DNA from: Anaerolineales bacterium
GTDB taxonomy: Bacteria; Chloroflexota; Anaerolineae; Anaerolineales; UBA11579
Assembly (NCBI GenBank): GCA_019637805.1
Contig: JAHBVB010000001.1
Span: forward strand, 1,033,875 to 1,097,874
Length of the DNA: 64,000 nucleotides
Direction of reading: 5' to 3'
The notes under the pieces are model-generated. The model saw only the letters and a list, made by a program, of their open reading frames with translations, was not told the DNA's origin and did not search any database. This document shows, one piece after another, positions 49,602 to 58,079 of this stretch. Every line of letters begins with the position of its first letter. The stretch's first letter is position 1. Made by a program: the position numbers and the translations under genes.

Positions 49602-51632
49602 ATGAATATTGCCGGCAGAACCAGAAGGTTGATTCTCATAACTGGGCTTGGATTGCTTCTGATCCTAGCAATCTATTCCGTCGCGATTCAGGTTCTAACT
49701 AGAGTAACAGAGGAAAGAGTCGCGGCTGTTCTGACCACTGTTCAAAACAGTACTTTGGTGGGTTTATTGGATTGGATGGATGGCGCCAAAGAGCATGTAA
49801 ATGCTTGGGCCGAATCGAGGGCGATTGTTGCCCAAGTTGAACAGTTAACCAGTAATTCTGAAGTTTCACAGTCCTCGTCTCATGCTTTTCTGCAAGCCAG
49901 CCTCAGCCCAATTACGGCTGATACTCATTTCTTTGGTTATGCCATTATCAGTCCGGAAAATATTGTCCTCGCTTCCTCAGGGGTGGAAGAGATCGGAACA
50001 TCGAGTCTACTGGGCCAAAATACAGGGCGTTTGGACCGTGTGCGTTCTGGCATAAGTTTGGTCACAACACCAATCAAAAGAACTGATTCTGAAGAGGCTG
50101 TGCCGGTTATCTTAGCTGCGGCACCGGTTCGAGGCAGCGATCAGGTTGTGATCGCGGCACTGGTCTTTTTTATTGATCCCTCACAGGATTTTTCCACGAT
50201 CCTTCAACGCGGCAGGTTGCTGAATTCTGGGGAGACGTACGCAATTGATAGTGACGGGGTTTTGGTCAGCGAGAGTCGCTTTGGAGAAGCACTCAGAGAT
50301 ATTGGTTTAATTGGCCCGGAGGATGCCTCCATCCTCAGCATTCAAGTCAGGGATCCGGGAGCTAACTTGCTGACCAGCCAGAGTCCCGTTTCAGTTGACC
50401 AGCGACCTTTGACGCGTGCGGCAGGAAGTCTTGTATTAGGCCAGTCCGGGATGGATGTGAGCGGTTATCGTGATTACCGCGGGGTAGAGGTGGTGGGCGC
50501 CTGGATCTGGAACGAGGAATACAATTTTGGGATCATCACAGAGACGGATTGGGATGAATCATTCTCCAATGTAGAATCAGTAAGGCTGGCTTTACTTTCT
50601 CTGGGTCTGCTTTCGGGCCTGGCCTTGGTAGGCTCTGTGGTTGTTTCCAGCCTGGCTGATCAAAAAGAGCAACTGGAAAAAGCGCGCTACGAGTTGACTG
50701 TTGAAGGTGCGCGGGAGGCAATTCTTTCATTCAATTCTTTAAATCAAATCACAGCATGGAATGCAGAGGCAGAGCATATTTTTGGACGCAAAAAAGAGGA
50801 GGTGCTTTTCAAAGAAATTGCTCATCTGATTCTTCCTAAAGAAAACCAGCAGTTTTACTTGCACCAACTCGAAGAGACACGCCGGAACCCTCAGGCTTTC
50901 CTAAACCGTGAGCGTACAGAGCTTGAGATGCTGCGCAAAGATGGAAGCAGATTCCCGGTGGATGTCTTTTTGGTGCCTATTAATATTGGAAGGGACCAGG
51001 GGTTCTCTGCAATCATTCGTGATCTTACTGAGGTCAAAGAGGCGTATCAGCAGCTCAAAGATTCGCGTGACCAATTGGCCATAGCTTATGACGAAACATT
51101 GCGCGGATGGACTGCTGCATTGGATCTGCGTGACAATGAAACTGAAGGACATACGCAGAGGGTGGCCGATGCGGCACTGCGTTTGGCTGAAGCGTTAGGC
51201 GTTCCAGAAGACGAGCAGGTGCACTTGTATCGTGGCGCCCTGCTTCACGATATTGGCAAAATTGGCATCCCAGACCAAATCCTGCAAAAGCCAGGACCTT
51301 TAGACCATAAAGAGTGGGCGGTGATGAAGCGGCACCCCGTATACGCTTATGAATTTCTCAAACAGATCCCGTATCTGGTGCCTGCCTTGGATATCCCCTA
51401 TTCTCATCATGAGAAATGGGATGGAAGCGGCTACCCGAACGGTCTGCGCGGACAAGACATCCCGTATTTTGCCAGAATGTTTGCGCTGGTTGATGTTTGG
51501 GATGCATTAACGTCTGATCGGCCCTATCGTAAAGCTTGGCCAGTGGGAAAAGTCCGCGAATACATTCTGGAGCAACGTGGTAAGCACTTTGATCCTGAGC
51601 TTACGGATGCTTTCTTTGCGAGCTTTTTGTAG
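49602..51632 (+). CDS. Membrane sensor with PAS domain and HD-GYP phosphodiesterase output
   Basis: A 676-residue signalling protein that probably hydrolyses cyclic di-GMP. TM1 (about 8-30) and TM2 (about 326-348) enclose a Cache-like extracytoplasmic sensor. A PAS domain is at about 365-485 (ILSFNSLNQITAWNAEAEHIFG), followed by a short coiled coil. The HD-GYP domain has HDIGKIGIPDQIL (His549-Asp550), KRHPVYAYEFL, HHEKWDGSGYPNG and FALVDVWDALTS, all expected of active members. Codons are less GC-rich than most neighbours. No clear Shine-Dalgarno precedes the ATG. Confidence 0.9.
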   Translation: MNIAGRTRRLILITGLGLLLILAIYSVAIQVLTRVTEERVAAVLTTVQNSTLVGLLDWMDGAKEHVNAWAESRAIVAQVEQLTSNSEVSQSSSHAFLQASLSPITADTHFFGYAIISPENIVLASSGVEEIGTSSLLGQNTGRLDRVRSGISLVTTPIKRTDSEEAVPVILAAAPVRGSDQVVIAALVFFIDPSQDFSTILQRGRLLNSGETYAIDSDGVLVSESRFGEALRDIGLIGPEDASILSIQVRDPGANLLTSQSPVSVDQRPLTRAAGSLVLGQSGMDVSGYRDYRGVEVVGAWIWNEEYNFGIITETDWDESFSNVESVRLALLSLGLLSGLALVGSVVVSSLADQKEQLEKARYELTVEGAREAILSFNSLNQITAWNAEAEHIFGRKKEEVLFKEIAHLILPKENQQFYLHQLEETRRNPQAFLNRERTELEMLRKDGSRFPVDVFLVPINIGRDQGFSAIIRDLTEVKEAYQQLKDSRDQLAIAYDETLRGWTAALDLRDNETEGHTQRVADAALRLAEALGVPEDEQVHLYRGALLHDIGKIGIPDQILQKPGPLDHKEWAVMKRHPVYAYEFLKQIPYLVPALDIPYSHHEKWDGSGYPNGLRGQDIPYFARMFALVDVWDALTSDRPYRKAWPVGKVREYILEQRGKHFDPELTDAFFASFL

Positions 51633-51637
51633 CTGAA

Positions 51638-51979
51638 CTACAGATATTGCACAAACTTATTGTTCTCATCCACCAGGATGAAATGGGTTTCCACGGGGGT
51701 ATCTGTAATTTCGAAGGCGATGATGATGATCTCTTCGCCAGGCTTGATCAGATGCGCGGCGGCGCCATTCATCGTGATCTCTCCGCTGCCTCGTTTGCCC
51801 ACGATCACATAGGTTTCCAGGCGCGCCCCACTAGTGTTGCTGACCACCAGCACTTTTTCGCCTGGCCACAGACCGGCCTTCTCGATCAGGTCTTCATCAA
51901 TTGTGATGCTGCCGACGTAGTTCACATCCGCGTCGGTGACGATGGCTTTGTGGATCTTAGAGCGTGCCAGAATGCGCAT
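51638..51979 (-). CDS. panD: Aspartate 1-decarboxylase
   Basis: Makes beta-alanine from aspartate for pantothenate and CoA synthesis. The 113-residue proenzyme has the self-cleavage pair Gly23-Ser24 in YVGSITID, which forms the pyruvoyl group, plus [23 protein letters not shown] and [18 protein letters not shown] lies 6 bases before the ATG, and a TAGAAT -10 box is at 52005-52000 on the minus strand. It is monocistronic and convergent to the HD-GYP gene. Confidence 0.97.
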   Translation of the reverse strand: MRILARSKIHKAIVTDADVNYVGSITIDEDLIEKAGLWPGEKVLVVSNTSGARLETYVIVGKRGSGEITMNGAAAHLIKPGEEIIIIAFEITDTPVETHFILVDENNKFVQYL

Positions 51980-52021
51980 TGCGTTCTCCTTGGGCGGTTA
52001 TTCTACTCGGCTCAGCAGATG

Positions 52022-52042
52022 GGCGCAGCATGAGTCTGCGCC
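52022..52042. other. Inverted repeat between divergent panD and the lipoprotein gene
   Basis: GGCGCAG (52022-52028) and CTGCGCC (52036-52042) form a perfect 7-bp inverted repeat, directly upstream of the TATAAT at 52064. It could be an operator or a hairpin; no T-tract is present. Confidence 0.4.
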
Positions 52043-52063
52043 ATTCAGCTCGGCCAGCATCGC

Positions 52064-52069
52064 TATAAT
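52064..52069 (+). promoter_or_regulatory. Consensus -10 box of a leaderless lipoprotein gene
   Basis: A perfect TATAAT is followed after 8 bases by a GTG that opens a lipoprotein reading frame. No Shine-Dalgarno sequence lies between. A -35 box is not obvious. Confidence 0.55.
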
Positions 52070-52077
52070 TGCGCCTT

Positions 52078-52836
52078 GTGAATGCCCGTCTGCTCAAGAC
52101 CCTTGGCCTGCTGACGTTGCTGTGGCTGACCGGCTGCCGGGTCACTTTTGCGCCGCCGTCGCCCACCGAGGCGCCAACGCCGCTGCCTAGCGCCACGCCC
52201 ACCCCGGTGTGGTTCCCCCCCACCGCGCAGCCCACTAGTTTCCCCACGCCGCAGCTGCAACCCACGGCGGACATGCGTCCGGGCATTGGCGACCTGCTGC
52301 TGGAAGACGACTTTAGCGACGCGGCGCTGTGGACCACTGGGGGCGACCGGGATGCGGTTGTGGCCGTCTCCAACAATACGGTGCATCTTACGCTCAACCT
52401 GGCCCGCAATTATCTGTTTAGCACGCGCTCCCAGCCGGTTCTGGGCAATTTCTATACTGAGATCACCGCTGAACCCAGCCTGTGCCGCGGCAGCGATGAG
52501 TACGGCCTGCTGCTGCGCGTCCAGAATGGTGACCATTACCGTTTCGCCCTGAGCTGCGATGGGAGCGCCAAGGTGGACCGCTACCTGGGCGGCAGCCTGA
52601 CCCGTCACGCAGGCTGGGCCAGCAACCGCATCATCCCCAGCCTGGCCCCCAGCAGCGTACGCCTGGGGGTGTGGGCGCGCGGCAGCCAAATGCACTTCTT
52701 TATCAACGACATGTATTTCTTCAGCGTGAGCGATACCCAGCTTTACCAAGGCACTCTGGGTGTCTTCGTGCACACCACGGGCGAAGGGGATGTCTCGGTG
52801 AGTTTTTCCAATCTTCAGGTCTGGGGCCTGGAATAG
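52078..52836 (+). CDS. Lipoprotein with LamG/DUF1080-like beta-sandwich domain
   Basis: A 252-residue secreted lipoprotein (signal ending WLTGC). Residues about 28-65 are a Pro/Thr-rich linker. The C-terminal 180 residues (LLEDDFSDAALWTTGG, EYGLLLRVQNGDHYRFALSCDG, GTLGVFVHTTGEGDVSVSFSNLQVW) match concanavalin-like/LamG-type 3-keto-disaccharide hydrolase-family sandwiches, which often bind glycans; no catalytic residues can be named. The GTG at 52078 is preferred over a TTG three codons upstream because the -10 box ends at 52069. Confidence 0.75.
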   Translation: MNARLLKTLGLLTLLWLTGCRVTFAPPSPTEAPTPLPSATPTPVWFPPTAQPTSFPTPQLQPTADMRPGIGDLLLEDDFSDAALWTTGGDRDAVVAVSNNTVHLTLNLARNYLFSTRSQPVLGNFYTEITAEPSLCRGSDEYGLLLRVQNGDHYRFALSCDGSAKVDRYLGGSLTRHAGWASNRIIPSLAPSSVRLGVWARGSQMHFFINDMYFFSVSDTQLYQGTLGVFVHTTGEGDVSVSFSNLQVWGLE

Positions 52837-52852
52837 CAATCTGGCCAGGCGC

Positions 52853-52881
52853 TTGACTTTCAAGCGCGTACCCTGTATCCT
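52853..52881 (+). promoter_or_regulatory. Promoter of the DEAD-box helicase gene
   Basis: TTGACT (52853-52858) and TATCCT (52876-52881) are 17 bp apart. The start codon is at 53002, so the leader is about 115 nt. Long leaders are common in cold-shock-type RNA-helicase genes; no clear riboswitch fold was recognised. Confidence 0.55.
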
Positions 52882-53001
52882 AGTCCGGTCTTATCCACTA
52901 GCAACTTTATTCGGCAGTCGCCGCTGTTCTTGTCTGAACTTAGTCTTATTTCTCTGTTCATTCCCAAACACCCGCTTGACTTCTGAATAACAAAGGAATA
53001 T

Positions 53002-54237
53002 ATGCAATTCACTGAGTTCAACCTTGATGCTCGCCTTCAAGTGGGCATCCAACGCGCCGGTTTCGTGCAACCCACGCCGATCCAGGCCCAGGCCATTCCA
53101 TTGGCCTTGCAAGGCGCAGACATCATCGGCACGGCCCAAACCGGCACAGGCAAGACTGCAGCTTTCGTGCTGCCTTTGCTCAACAAACTGCTGGACGGTC
53201 CGCGCCGCCAAACGCGCGCCCTTATCGTCACCCCGACCCGTGAGCTGGCCGAGCAGATCCACGAAACCGTGAAGCTGCTGGCTACCGGCACGGGTCTGCG
53301 TTCCGTCACCGTCTACGGTGGCGTGGGCGCCCGCCCGCAGGCCCAGGCGCTGCGCAACGGCACCGAGATCATCGTGGCCTGCCCCGGTCGTTTGCTCGAC
53401 CTGGCAGGGCAGGGCGCCGCGCGCCTTAACAAGGTCGAAGTGCTGGTGCTGGACGAGGCCGACCGCATGTTTGACATGGGCTTCCTGCCTGATGTGCGCC
53501 GCATCCTCAACCTGGTCCCAGACCAGCGCCAGACGCTGTTCTTTTCCGCCACCTTCCCCAAAGAAGTGCGTGAGCTGGCCGAACAGGCCCTGCACGACCC
53601 GCAGCGGGTGGCAGTCGGCATTAGCGCTCCGGCTCACACCGTTTCACACGCGCTCTACCCGGTTTCCAACGGCGCCAAGACGCGTTTCCTGGTGGAACTG
53701 CTGACGCAGTCGGCCACCAACTCGGTGCTGATCTTTACCCGCACCAAGCACCGCGCTCAGAAGGTAGCCCGCCAGCTGGAGACGTCTGGCTATCGAGTCA
53801 CCAGCCTGCACGGCAACCGCACCCAGGGCCAGCGCCAAGCGGCCATCAAGGGCTTCCGCGAGGGCCGCTTCCAGATCATGGTGGCTACCGACATTGCCGC
53901 CCGCGGCCTGGACATTCAGTCCATTTCGCATGTGATCAACTACGACATGCCGGATACCACGGACGCTTACATCCACCGCATTGGGCGCACCGGCCGCGCG
54001 GAACGCAGCGGCGACGCTTATACCCTGGTGACCCCGGAGGACAAATCAGCCCTGCGCAGCTTGGAGCGCGTGCTGGGCAAGCCCATCGAGCGCCGCAAAC
54101 TGGAAGGTTTTGACTACGGCAGCGAGCCGCAGCTGGCCGCTGCCGGGCCGGAACCCGCATTTCCCCGCGGCCCGCGCCGCGCCCAGCGCAATCGGCGTGG
54201 TGAAGACTACGCCAAGCGTCTGGCTTCCTATCGCTAA
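53002..54237 (+). CDS. DEAD-box ATP-dependent RNA helicase (RhlE-like)
   Basis: An RNA-remodelling helicase of 411 residues, likely in ribosome assembly or mRNA decay. Motifs in order are the Q motif (FVQPTPIQAQAIPLAL), I (AQTGTGKT), Ia (PTRELAEQ), II (VLDEADRM), III (FSATFP), IV-V (LIFTRTK, ATDIAARGLD) and VI (YIHRIGRTGRAER). The tail is short and basic. AAAGGA lies before the ATG. It is monocistronic with a terminator downstream. Confidence 0.96.
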   Translation: MQFTEFNLDARLQVGIQRAGFVQPTPIQAQAIPLALQGADIIGTAQTGTGKTAAFVLPLLNKLLDGPRRQTRALIVTPTRELAEQIHETVKLLATGTGLRSVTVYGGVGARPQAQALRNGTEIIVACPGRLLDLAGQGAARLNKVEVLVLDEADRMFDMGFLPDVRRILNLVPDQRQTLFFSATFPKEVRELAEQALHDPQRVAVGISAPAHTVSHALYPVSNGAKTRFLVELLTQSATNSVLIFTRTKHRAQKVARQLETSGYRVTSLHGNRTQGQRQAAIKGFREGRFQIMVATDIAARGLDIQSISHVINYDMPDTTDAYIHRIGRTGRAERSGDAYTLVTPEDKSALRSLERVLGKPIERRKLEGFDYGSEPQLAAAGPEPAFPRGPRRAQRNRRGEDYAKRLASYR

Positions 54238-54253
54238 TTCAGAATTCAAGTCA

Positions 54254-54284
54254 AAGCCCGCGCCGTATGGCGCGGGCTTGACTT
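54254..54284 (+). terminator. Terminator after the DEAD-box helicase
   Basis: AAGCCCGCGCC (54254-54264) pairs with GGCGCGGGCTT (54269-54279) around GTAT. The right flank GACTTT is only partly T-rich and also contains the -35 box of the next gene. Confidence 0.8.
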
Positions 54285-54316
54285 TGTAACTCTTTGGGCT
54301 ACACTCCTATCGGAGT
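54278..54316 (+). promoter_or_regulatory. Promoter and palindromic operator of the Rrf2-family regulator gene
   Basis: TTGACT (54278-54283) and TACACT (54300-54305) are 16 bp apart. ACTCC-TATC-GGAGT (54303-54316) is a perfect 5-4-5 palindrome that overlaps the -10 box and start site and includes the ribosome-binding GGAG. It is well placed for autorepression by the Rrf2 protein. The core TCCGATAG (reverse strand) occurs again at 57992-57999, upstream of the sulfurtransferase gene. Confidence 0.65.
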
Positions 54317-54328
54317 TATCACCTTTCT

Positions 54329-54736
54329 ATGAAACTGACCGCCCGTAGTGAATACGCTTTGCTGGCTTTGGTGTACCTGGCGCGCAACAGCGAGATCTCA
54401 CACATCCCTGTGGAGACCATCGCTAAAGCGCAGGGTATCCCGCCGCGTTTTTTGGAGCAGATTTTGCTTTCGCTGAAGCGCGCACATGTGGTGCGCAGTG
54501 TGAAAGGCCAGCGCGGCGGGTACAGCCTGGCCCGCCCGGCCAACGAGATCTTCCTCGCAGATATCATCCGCGTCTTTGATGGCGCACTGGCGCCCACCGA
54601 ATCGGTGAGCAAGAACTTTTACGAAGCCACGCCCGTGGAAAAAGAAGAGGGATTGCTGCGCGTGTTCCGCGATATTCGCGATTACACCTCGAACAAGATG
54701 GAAACTACTTCCCTGGCAGATGTAGTTGTGTCATAA
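54329..54736 (+). CDS. Rrf2-family transcriptional regulator without Fe-S cysteines
   Basis: A 135-residue winged-helix repressor. The N-terminus MKLTARSEYALLALVYLA and SVKGQRGGYSLARPANEI are hallmarks of Rrf2 proteins. No cysteine is present, so it cannot bind an Fe-S cluster like IscR or NsrR and is more like CymR, the cysteine-metabolism repressor. Its 3' end overlaps the convergent thioredoxin-like gene by 6 bases, and the neighbours are sulfur-transfer genes, which suggests a sulfur-responsive role. Confidence 0.9.
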   Translation: MKLTARSEYALLALVYLARNSEISHIPVETIAKAQGIPPRFLEQILLSLKRAHVVRSVKGQRGGYSLARPANEIFLADIIRVFDGALAPTESVSKNFYEATPVEKEEGLLRVFRDIRDYTSNKMETTSLADVVVS

Positions 54737-55138
54737 CTGCTGCAGTTGTTCCAGCAGTTTTTCCAAACGAACCACGCCGTAATTGGCGTGTTTCATTTCC
54801 CCTTGACGATTAAACAGATAGGTCGTAGGCACACTCAGCACTCCCCAGCGCGAGGCCAGCTCCGGCTGGGCCTGGGCGTCGATCTCGATCACCTCAAGCT
54901 CAGTCCCCAAGCTTTGTTTGGCGTCTTCGATCGCCGGGCGTTGGATGGTCTTGCAGGGTATGCAGGTGGGCGTGGTGAAGTAGACTAGCACCTTGCCGGC
55001 CCGTCGTCCCGCCCGGCGCAATTCGGAGAGTCGAGCTGCACCGCGGCGGGACGCCTGCTGGGTCAGTACACGCAGCGCGGCCCAGCTGACGGCGATGATC
55101 GCCGCCGCCAACAGGGCGCGCCACAGCCAGTCTGGCAT
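54731..55138 (-). CDS. Membrane-anchored thioredoxin-family protein
   Basis: A 135-residue protein with an N-terminal helix (about 4-24) and a thioredoxin domain with active site TPTCIPCKTIQ (Cys-Ile-Pro-Cys) and the cis-Pro loop GVLSVPTTYLF. Because the anchor is followed by a basic stretch (SRRGAARLSELRRAGRRAG), the domain is probably cytoplasmic. It is the last gene of the minus-strand sulfur cluster, one base after the DUF4395 gene. It likely reduces persulfides or disulfides. Confidence 0.88.
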   Translation of the reverse strand: MPDWLWRALLAAAIIAVSWAALRVLTQQASRRGAARLSELRRAGRRAGKVLVYFTTPTCIPCKTIQRPAIEDAKQSLGTELEVIEIDAQAQPELASRWGVLSVPTTYLFNRQGEMKHANYGVVRLEKLLEQLQQL

Positions 55139-55139
55139 A

Positions 55140-55619
55140 CTAACTGGCCTTGGGTTTCATGCCTGGGGTCACGCCAGCCGGCGGCTGTTTGCTGAACCCA
55201 GGTATCTGGAGGCGAGCCAACCAGTAGTAGATGGCGCAGCCGACGCAAAAGCCGCCGAAAGCGTTCAGCGCCGCCAGACCCACCACCAGCCACACCAGCA
55301 CCCAGCCGGTGGCTGAGCCGCTGAACAGCAGCACAGCCCCAACCCCCAAGACGAAGAAGCCGATCGTCTGGGCGAAGCGGTGCGGCTCAGGGTTGTCATC
55401 CAGCACATCCGGCTTCAGCAGCCCGGCGGGCTTGAGCACCTTTTGGTACAGGAGCAGGAAGCCCGGCACCTTGAGCAGGCTGCCAATCCCCATCACCGCC
55501 GCCACAAAGGCCGCCAGCCAGGGCTGGTTGAGGATGAAAGCCAATATGCTCAGGGTGATGATGGTGAGCTGGTTGGCTTTTAATGCGGCGTGGTCCACTT
55601 TTTGAAGTTTGTTTGTCAT
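55140..55619 (-). CDS. DUF4395 membrane protein
   Basis: A 159-residue protein with four hydrophobic helices and the family motif FGGFCVGCAIYYWLAR, a CxxC pair at a membrane edge. DUF4395 proteins are often found with rhodaneses and thioredoxins, as here, and may relay thiols or import sulfur compounds; this is inference. It lies between the thioredoxin-like gene and the persulfide dioxygenase-like gene. Confidence 0.85.
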   Translation of the reverse strand: MTNKLQKVDHAALKANQLTIITLSILAFILNQPWLAAFVAAVMGIGSLLKVPGFLLLYQKVLKPAGLLKPDVLDDNPEPHRFAQTIGFFVLGVGAVLLFSGSATGWVLVWLVVGLAALNAFGGFCVGCAIYYWLARLQIPGFSKQPPAGVTPGMKPKAS

Positions 55620-55633
55620 CTTTCCGCTCCGTG

Positions 55634-57058
55634 TTAGTTGTCGCTGCCTTTGACGGTTTCGTAGCCGGCCATCATCCAGGCCTGGATGCCGTCGCGCAGC
55701 ATGTAGAGGTTTTCGTATCCCTGGCGCTCCAGCAGCGAGATGGCCACCGTGGAGCGCGAGCCCGCCTTGCAGTGCACCACCAGGGGGCTGTCCTTGGCGG
55801 GCAGCTGCTCGGGGCTGGCGTGGGGTAGCCAGCCTGCTTCCAGGTGCTGCGCTCCCGCCAGACGGTTGGCTTGGAATTCATGTTTGAAACGCACGTCCAG
55901 GATCTCCGGCGGGCTGGTTTGCTCCAGCCAGTCCTTCAAGCGTTCGGCGTCCAGGTTCTCGACGCGGTTGACGGGGTAGCCGGCGGCTTCCCAGGCAGTC
56001 ACGCCGTTCTCCAGGAACCCCACGAAGTTGTCGTAGCCGATGCGGATCAACTGCAGCACCGCCTCACGGCGTTCTGTCGGCGCCTCTCCCACAATGATCA
56101 GTTTGGCATCTGGCGGGATGACCCAGCCGGCCCAGGCGCATAAGGGGGTGAAGACCGGGATGCCGTACGAATTGGGGATGTGTTTGGCCAGATAGCTTTC
56201 GCTGTCGCGTACATCCAGCAACAAGGCGCCTTCTTCCAGGGCCTGGGCCACTTGTTGGGCGCTGAGCGGCGTGAGTTCCGGCACGCCACCCAGCACCCGC
56301 GCACCGGTCAGGTTCACGGCCGGCAGGCGCTCGTAGTGGCTGGGAAAGCTGGAGAGGTGCGCCAGCGCTTCCGTCACGAACAAGTCTTCCTGGTCATACT
56401 TGAAGAAGGGATTCTCCTGGCGCTCTTTGGCTATGGTCGAGACGCGTTCCGAGCTGGTGGTGGTATTGCAGAAGGAGCCGGCTCCGTGGGTGGGGTACAC
56501 CACAACCGCGTCCGGCAGGCCGGCCAGCTTGTGATGCAGGGTGTTGAAGAGATCCTGGGCCAGGGGGCGCGTATTGTGCTCGCCGTGCAGGTCAGTGCGG
56601 CCGGTGCCGCCGACGATCAGCGAGCCACCGCTGAACAGCATCAACGGTTCCGGCTGGTCGTTCAGATAGGCCAGGAAGCTGATGTGCTCTTTGCTGTGGC
56701 CGGGCGTGGCCAGCACTTCCAATTCCACATCACCGAGGGAGATGCGGTCGCCTTCGGCCAGCGGCAGGTGTGGGAACAGTGAACCGCCTGCCGCGCTGAC
56801 AGCGATCTGATAGTCAGTTGAGCCGCTTTGCTGCAAGGCGTGGCCCAACTCGTGCACGCCGGAGATGAAATCCGCGTGCAGGTGGGTTTCCAGGCCGTAG
56901 ACGATTTGCAAACCGCGCTCCTGGGCCGCCTGCAGGTACTTTTCCACATCCCGCTCCGGGTCGATCACGGCGGCTTTGCCGCTCTCCGCAGAGGCAATGA
57001 TGAAAGAAGAATTGCCCAGCTCAGGATTTACGAACTGTTTGACAAGCAGTTTGCTCAT
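55634..57058 (-). CDS. Metallo-beta-lactamase-fold persulfide dioxygenase-like protein with two rhodanese domains
   Basis: A 474-residue fusion. Residues 1-230 are an ETHE1/persulfide-dioxygenase-like metal-binding domain with ETHLHADFISG (His59, His61, Asp63), TPGHSKEHISF and VVYPTHGAGS. Two rhodanese domains follow (about 260-355 and 370-470). The first lacks the catalytic Cys (IIVGEAPTERRE in the loop position), and the second has Cys430 in HCKAGSRST. Such fusions oxidise glutathione- or protein-bound persulfide to sulfite and transfer sulfur. It is 20 bp after the sulfurtransferase gene. Confidence 0.9.
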   Translation of the reverse strand: MSKLLVKQFVNPELGNSSFIIASAESGKAAVIDPERDVEKYLQAAQERGLQIVYGLETHLHADFISGVHELGHALQQSGSTDYQIAVSAAGGSLFPHLPLAEGDRISLGDVELEVLATPGHSKEHISFLAYLNDQPEPLMLFSGGSLIVGGTGRTDLHGEHNTRPLAQDLFNTLHHKLAGLPDAVVVYPTHGAGSFCNTTTSSERVSTIAKERQENPFFKYDQEDLFVTEALAHLSSFPSHYERLPAVNLTGARVLGGVPELTPLSAQQVAQALEEGALLLDVRDSESYLAKHIPNSYGIPVFTPLCAWAGWVIPPDAKLIIVGEAPTERREAVLQLIRIGYDNFVGFLENGVTAWEAAGYPVNRVENLDAERLKDWLEQTSPPEILDVRFKHEFQANRLAGAQHLEAGWLPHASPEQLPAKDSPLVVHCKAGSRSTVAISLLERQGYENLYMLRDGIQAWMMAGYETVKGSDN

Positions 57059-57078
57059 AATGCTTCCCTCAATTTCGG

Positions 57079-57921
57079 TTATTTTTCAATGGGCGAGTTG
57101 ACCAGATTGCCCCATTCGGTCCACGAGCCATCGTAATTGCGCACTTGGGGATACCCCAGCAGCTGGGTCAGCACGAACCAGGTGTGGCTGGAGCGTTCCC
57201 CGATGCGGCAGTAGGTGATGATGTCTTTGTCGGGGGTAAAGCCCTGGGCTTCGTAAAGGGTTTTCAGCTCCTCGACGGACTTGAAGGTGCCGTCCTCACG
57301 CACGGCACTGGCCCAGGGGATGTTCTTGGCACCGGGGATGTGCCCGCCGCGCAGCGAACCCTCCTGCGGGTATTCCGGCATGTGCAGTTTTTCGCCGGAG
57401 AACTCGGCGGCAGAGCGCACATCCACCAAGGGTAGGCCCTGGTCCTGGTGTGTAAGCACCTGGTCGCGGAAGGCGCGGATGCTGACGTCGTCGCGGGCCG
57501 GGGCGGTATAGCTGCCTTTGGGGAAGCTGGGCACCTCGCTGGTGTAAGGGCGGCCTTCGGCCTCCCACTTCTGGCGGCCGCCGTCCAGGATGCGCACATC
57601 CGGATGGCCGAAGAGTTTGAAGACCCAGAACGTGTAGGTGGCCCACCAGTTGTTCTTGTCGCCGTACAGCACTACAGTGGTGTCGTTCGAGATGCCTTTG
57701 GACTCCAGTAGGGCGGCGAACTGCTCTGCGTTCAGGTAGTCGCGCACCAGCGGGTCGTTCAGCTCAGTGTGCCAGTTGATCGCCTGGGCGCCGGGGATGT
57801 GGCCTTTGTCATACAAGGTGACATCCTCGTTGGATTCCAGCAGCCGGATGGCCGGGTCGTTCAGACGCTCCACCACCCAGTGAGTGTTTACCAATACTTC
57901 AGGAATTGCAGGGGTGCTCAT
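57079..57921 (-). CDS. Thiosulfate/3-mercaptopyruvate sulfurtransferase (two-domain rhodanese)
   Basis: A 280-residue enzyme that moves sulfane sulfur from thiosulfate or mercaptopyruvate to an acceptor. The inactive N-terminal rhodanese domain has [13 protein letters not shown], and the catalytic domain has [12 protein letters not shown] and the loop CRIGERSS with Cys238. CRxGERSS fits thiosulfate sulfurtransferases rather than mercaptopyruvate enzymes. The ATG at 57921 has an ideal GGAGG, so longer readings are rejected. It is the first gene of the four-gene sulfur operon. Confidence 0.93.
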   Translation of the reverse strand: MSTPAIPEVLVNTHWVVERLNDPAIRLLESNEDVTLYDKGHIPGAQAINWHTELNDPLVRDYLNAEQFAALLESKGISNDTTVVLYGDKNNWWATYTFWVFKLFGHPDVRILDGGRQKWEAEGRPYTSEVPSFPKGSYTAPARDDVSIRAFRDQVLTHQDQGLPLVDVRSAAEFSGEKLHMPEYPQEGSLRGGHIPGAKNIPWASAVREDGTFKSVEELKTLYEAQGFTPDKDIITYCRIGERSSHTWFVLTQLLGYPQVRNYDGSWTEWGNLVNSPIEK

Positions 57922-57954
57922 ACAACCTCCAAGTTCAAGTATTTTGTCAATGGA

Positions 57955-57999
57955 ATTAGTCAGTTTAAGAGGCAAATAAAAAATTGACTAATCCGATAG
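57955..57999 (-). promoter_or_regulatory. Inverted repeat and Rrf2-like core upstream of the sulfur operon
   Basis: ATTAGTCA (57955-57962) and TGACTAAT (57985-57992) are exact reverse complements 22 bp apart, directly upstream of the sulfurtransferase gene. TCCGATAG (57992-57999) matches the core of the operator at the Rrf2 gene. A possible minus-strand promoter has TTGTCT at 58003-57998 and a weak -10 at about 57980-57975. Confidence 0.45.
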
Positions 58000-58027
58000 A
58001 CAAAACTTTATATCGCGCTTCTGGGCG

Positions 58028-58073
58028 AGAGTCAAGCGCAGGGTTGACTCTCTTCGCACATTTGGTCTATACT
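58028..58073 (+). promoter_or_regulatory. ssb operon promoter with inverted repeat over the -35 box
   Basis: TTGACT (58044-58049) and TATACT (58068-58073) are 18 bp apart. The -35 lies in the right arm of a perfect 8-bp inverted repeat, AGAGTCAA (58028-58035) and TTGACTCT (58044-58051), a candidate repressor or activator site. Confidence 0.65.
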
Positions 58074-58079
58074 CTAAAC

